Assembly (NCBI GenBank): GCA_016203825.1
Contig: JACQMA010000201.1
Coordinates: 1 to 5,180, forward strand
Source of the DNA: Deltaproteobacteria bacterium
Lineage (GTDB): Bacteria > UBA10199 > 2-02-FULL-44-16
DNA length: 5,180 nucleotides
Direction of reading: 5' to 3'
A program made the position numbers and the translations under genes. The notes under the pieces are model-generated. The model saw only the letters and a program-made list of their open reading frames with translations. It made no database searches and was not told the DNA's origin. Shown piece by piece: positions 4,496 to 5,180 of this stretch (position 1 is the first letter of the stretch; every line of letters starts with the position of its first letter).

Positions 4496-5180
4496 GCAGG
4501 AGTCTCCTTCCCCATCGTTTCCACAGACCTTCATCGCCGCGAATGTCTTTGACGGCAAGTTCGACCGTCGGACGATCGACGACAAAACGTTCTCTCACAA
4601 AACTCGCCACCAAGGCCCGGTCGCACATCATGTTCACGAGACGAGGATAGCCGCCACTCTCGCGATGGATCGTCCGAAGGGCGCCCGATTCAAAGGTGGG
4701 GGGACGCTCTCCGCTGCAGCGCTCAAGGCGATGGTGAACGTAGCGTTCGGTTTCATCGAAACTCATCGGCTTGAGCGCTAGACGAAGCGCAATCCGTTGT
4801 CGGAGTTGGCGAAGGTCATGACCCGCAAGGGTCTCGGCCAGTTCCGGCTGTCCCACGAGGAGAATCTGGAGCAACTTCTGTTTGTCGGTCTCAAAATTCG
4901 TGAGTAAACGAACCGCTTCGAGGGTCTCGCGCGAAAGCAACTGTGCCTCATCGATGATGACGAGGGCCGTTCCGCCACCCTCGGCAATCCGCAACAAAAA
5001 GCGGCGCAAACTCTCGAGCATGCGCTGTGGAAGGAGCGACCGAATGGGAATCCCAAAATCTCTGAGGATTGCGCGGATGAGTTCATGAGGGGCAAGCTGG
5101 GGATGGACAATGAGTGCCGTGGCGACGGTTGACGGCAGACGATCCAGCAGGGCCCGTGTGAGCGTCGTCTTGCCGGAACC
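4479..5180 (-). CDS. mshM: ExeA/GspA/MshM-type AAA+ ATPase (5' end cut by window edge)
   Basis: Cytoplasmic AAA+ ATPase of the ExeA/GspA/MshM group, which in known systems works with a bitopic partner to help place or assemble the secretin. The reading frame is open from the window edge: the first visible residues are the end of the Walker A motif (GSGKTTLTRALLDRLP), so about 40-50 residues are missing. Of 233 visible residues, 73-78 form Walker B (LVIIDE, followed by AQLL), 91-97 give the ExeA signature RLLTNFE, and 105-113 the sensor-1 strand QILLVGQPE. Residues 123-138 hold the LRQRIALRLALKP arginine-finger region, and 176-190 the sensor-2 GGYPRLVNMMCDRAL. The protein stops about 20 residues after the AAA+ lid, so it has no C-terminal peptidoglycan-binding domain as in full ExeA; this matches MshM. 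The exosortase-locus ATPase family is a close alternative, but the pilus neighbours favour MshM. Confidence 0.92.
   Translation of the reverse strand, partial: GSGKTTLTRALLDRLPSTVATALIVHPQLAPHELIRAILRDFGIPIRSLLPQRMLESLRRFLLRIAEGGGTALVIIDEAQLLSRETLEAVRLLTNFETDKQKLLQILLVGQPELAETLAGHDLRQLRQRIALRLALKPMSFDETERYVHHRLERCSGERPPTFESGALRTIHRESGGYPRLVNMMCDRALVASFVRERFVVDRPTVELAVKDIRGDEGLWKRWGRRLLHVAYS
4504..4509 (-). promoter_or_regulatory. Shine-Dalgarno AAGGAG of the TPR gene
   Basis: AAGGAG on the minus strand lies 8 nt before the ATG at 4495, inside the end of the ATPase gene. It decides the start codon of the TPR protein and restores the conserved MSLIHDALKK terminus. Confidence 0.75.

Larger units (their letters stand above)
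1..5180 (-). other. Single polycistronic pilus/secretion assembly operon (both ends outside the window)
   Basis: All seven genes run on the minus strand. Junctions in order of transcription: 17-nt overlap (ATPase/TPR), ATGA overlap (TPR/PilM-like), ATGA overlap (PilM-like/PilN-like), 1-nt gap (PilN-like/PilO-like), 2-nt gap (PilO-like/MshK-like), GTGA overlap (MshK-like/secretin). There is no room for an internal promoter outside coding DNA and no terminator-like hairpin with a U-run. The expected next genes past the left edge, by family precedent, are a PilB/MshE-type motor ATPase and a PilC/MshG-type platform protein; this is inference. Confidence 0.8.

Noticed and set aside
4496..4585. Upstream TTG start for the TPR gene at 4585, adding 30 residues.
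   Set aside because: The ATG at 4495 has AAGGAG 8 nt upstream and yields the conserved MSLIHDALKK terminus; the longer form would bury it inside the ATPase overlap.
4479..5180. Possible exosortase/PEP-CTERM locus, since its ATPase family resembles this one.
   Set aside because: No exosortase, PEP-CTERM protein or polysaccharide gene is present; the six downstream genes are pilus/secretion assembly components.
1..5180. Search for tRNA or rRNA genes, CRISPR repeats, insertion-sequence ends, intrinsic terminators and internal promoters.
   Set aside because: Coding sequence fills the whole window apart from two gaps of 1 and 2 nt. No regularly spaced repeats, cloverleaf pattern, terminal inverted repeats or hairpin plus U-run was found by reading.

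Overview
The window is one tightly packed block of seven genes, all on the minus strand, with essentially no intergenic DNA. Read in the direction of transcription (from high to low coordinates) it encodes: an ExeA/MshM-type AAA+ ATPase (start lies beyond the right edge), a membrane-anchored TPR protein with a GspB-like cytoplasmic tail, a PilM/MshI-like actin-fold protein, a PilN-like bitopic protein, a PilO/MshJ/GspM-like bitopic protein, a small secreted MshK/PilP-like protein, and an outer-membrane secretin (MshL/PilQ/PulD family) whose C-terminus lies beyond the left edge. Together these are the envelope-spanning parts of a type IV pilus, MSHA-like pilus or type II secretion machine. The assembly motor, platform protein, pilins and prepilin peptidase are not in the window.

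The genes fit a known physical chain. The PilM-like protein should sit in the cytoplasm and bind the short N-terminal tail of the PilN-like protein. The PilN- and PilO-like proteins each have one membrane helix, a coiled coil and a periplasmic ferredoxin-like domain, and should pair in the periplasm. The small MshK-like protein should link that complex to the N-terminal domains of the secretin. The ATPase and TPR protein correspond to the MshM/MshN or ExeA/ExeB pair, which in characterised systems is tied to secretin assembly or localisation through the cell wall.

Layout: 4479-5180 ATPase (partial); 3797-4495 TPR protein; 2742-3800 PilM-like; 2179-2745 PilN-like; 1587-2177 PilO-like; 1225-1584 MshK-like; 1-1228 secretin (partial). 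Four junctions overlap (17, 4, 4 and 4 nt) and two are separated by only 1 and 2 nt, so one polycistronic mRNA with translational coupling is expected. No promoter or terminator is visible; both are presumably outside the window.

The organism is a diderm (Gram-negative) bacterium because it encodes a secretin and periplasmic proteins. Base composition looks moderately GC-rich (mid-fifties percent by eye). Gene order differs from the classical Vibrio order I-J-K-L-M-N: here the M-N pair precedes I-J-K-L and the PilM and PilN parts are separate genes. That suggests a lineage outside the classical MSHA gammaproteobacteria, such as a Desulfobacterota- or Nitrospirota-like group, but this assignment is weak. 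No RNA gene, mobile element, CRISPR array or sign of gene decay was seen.
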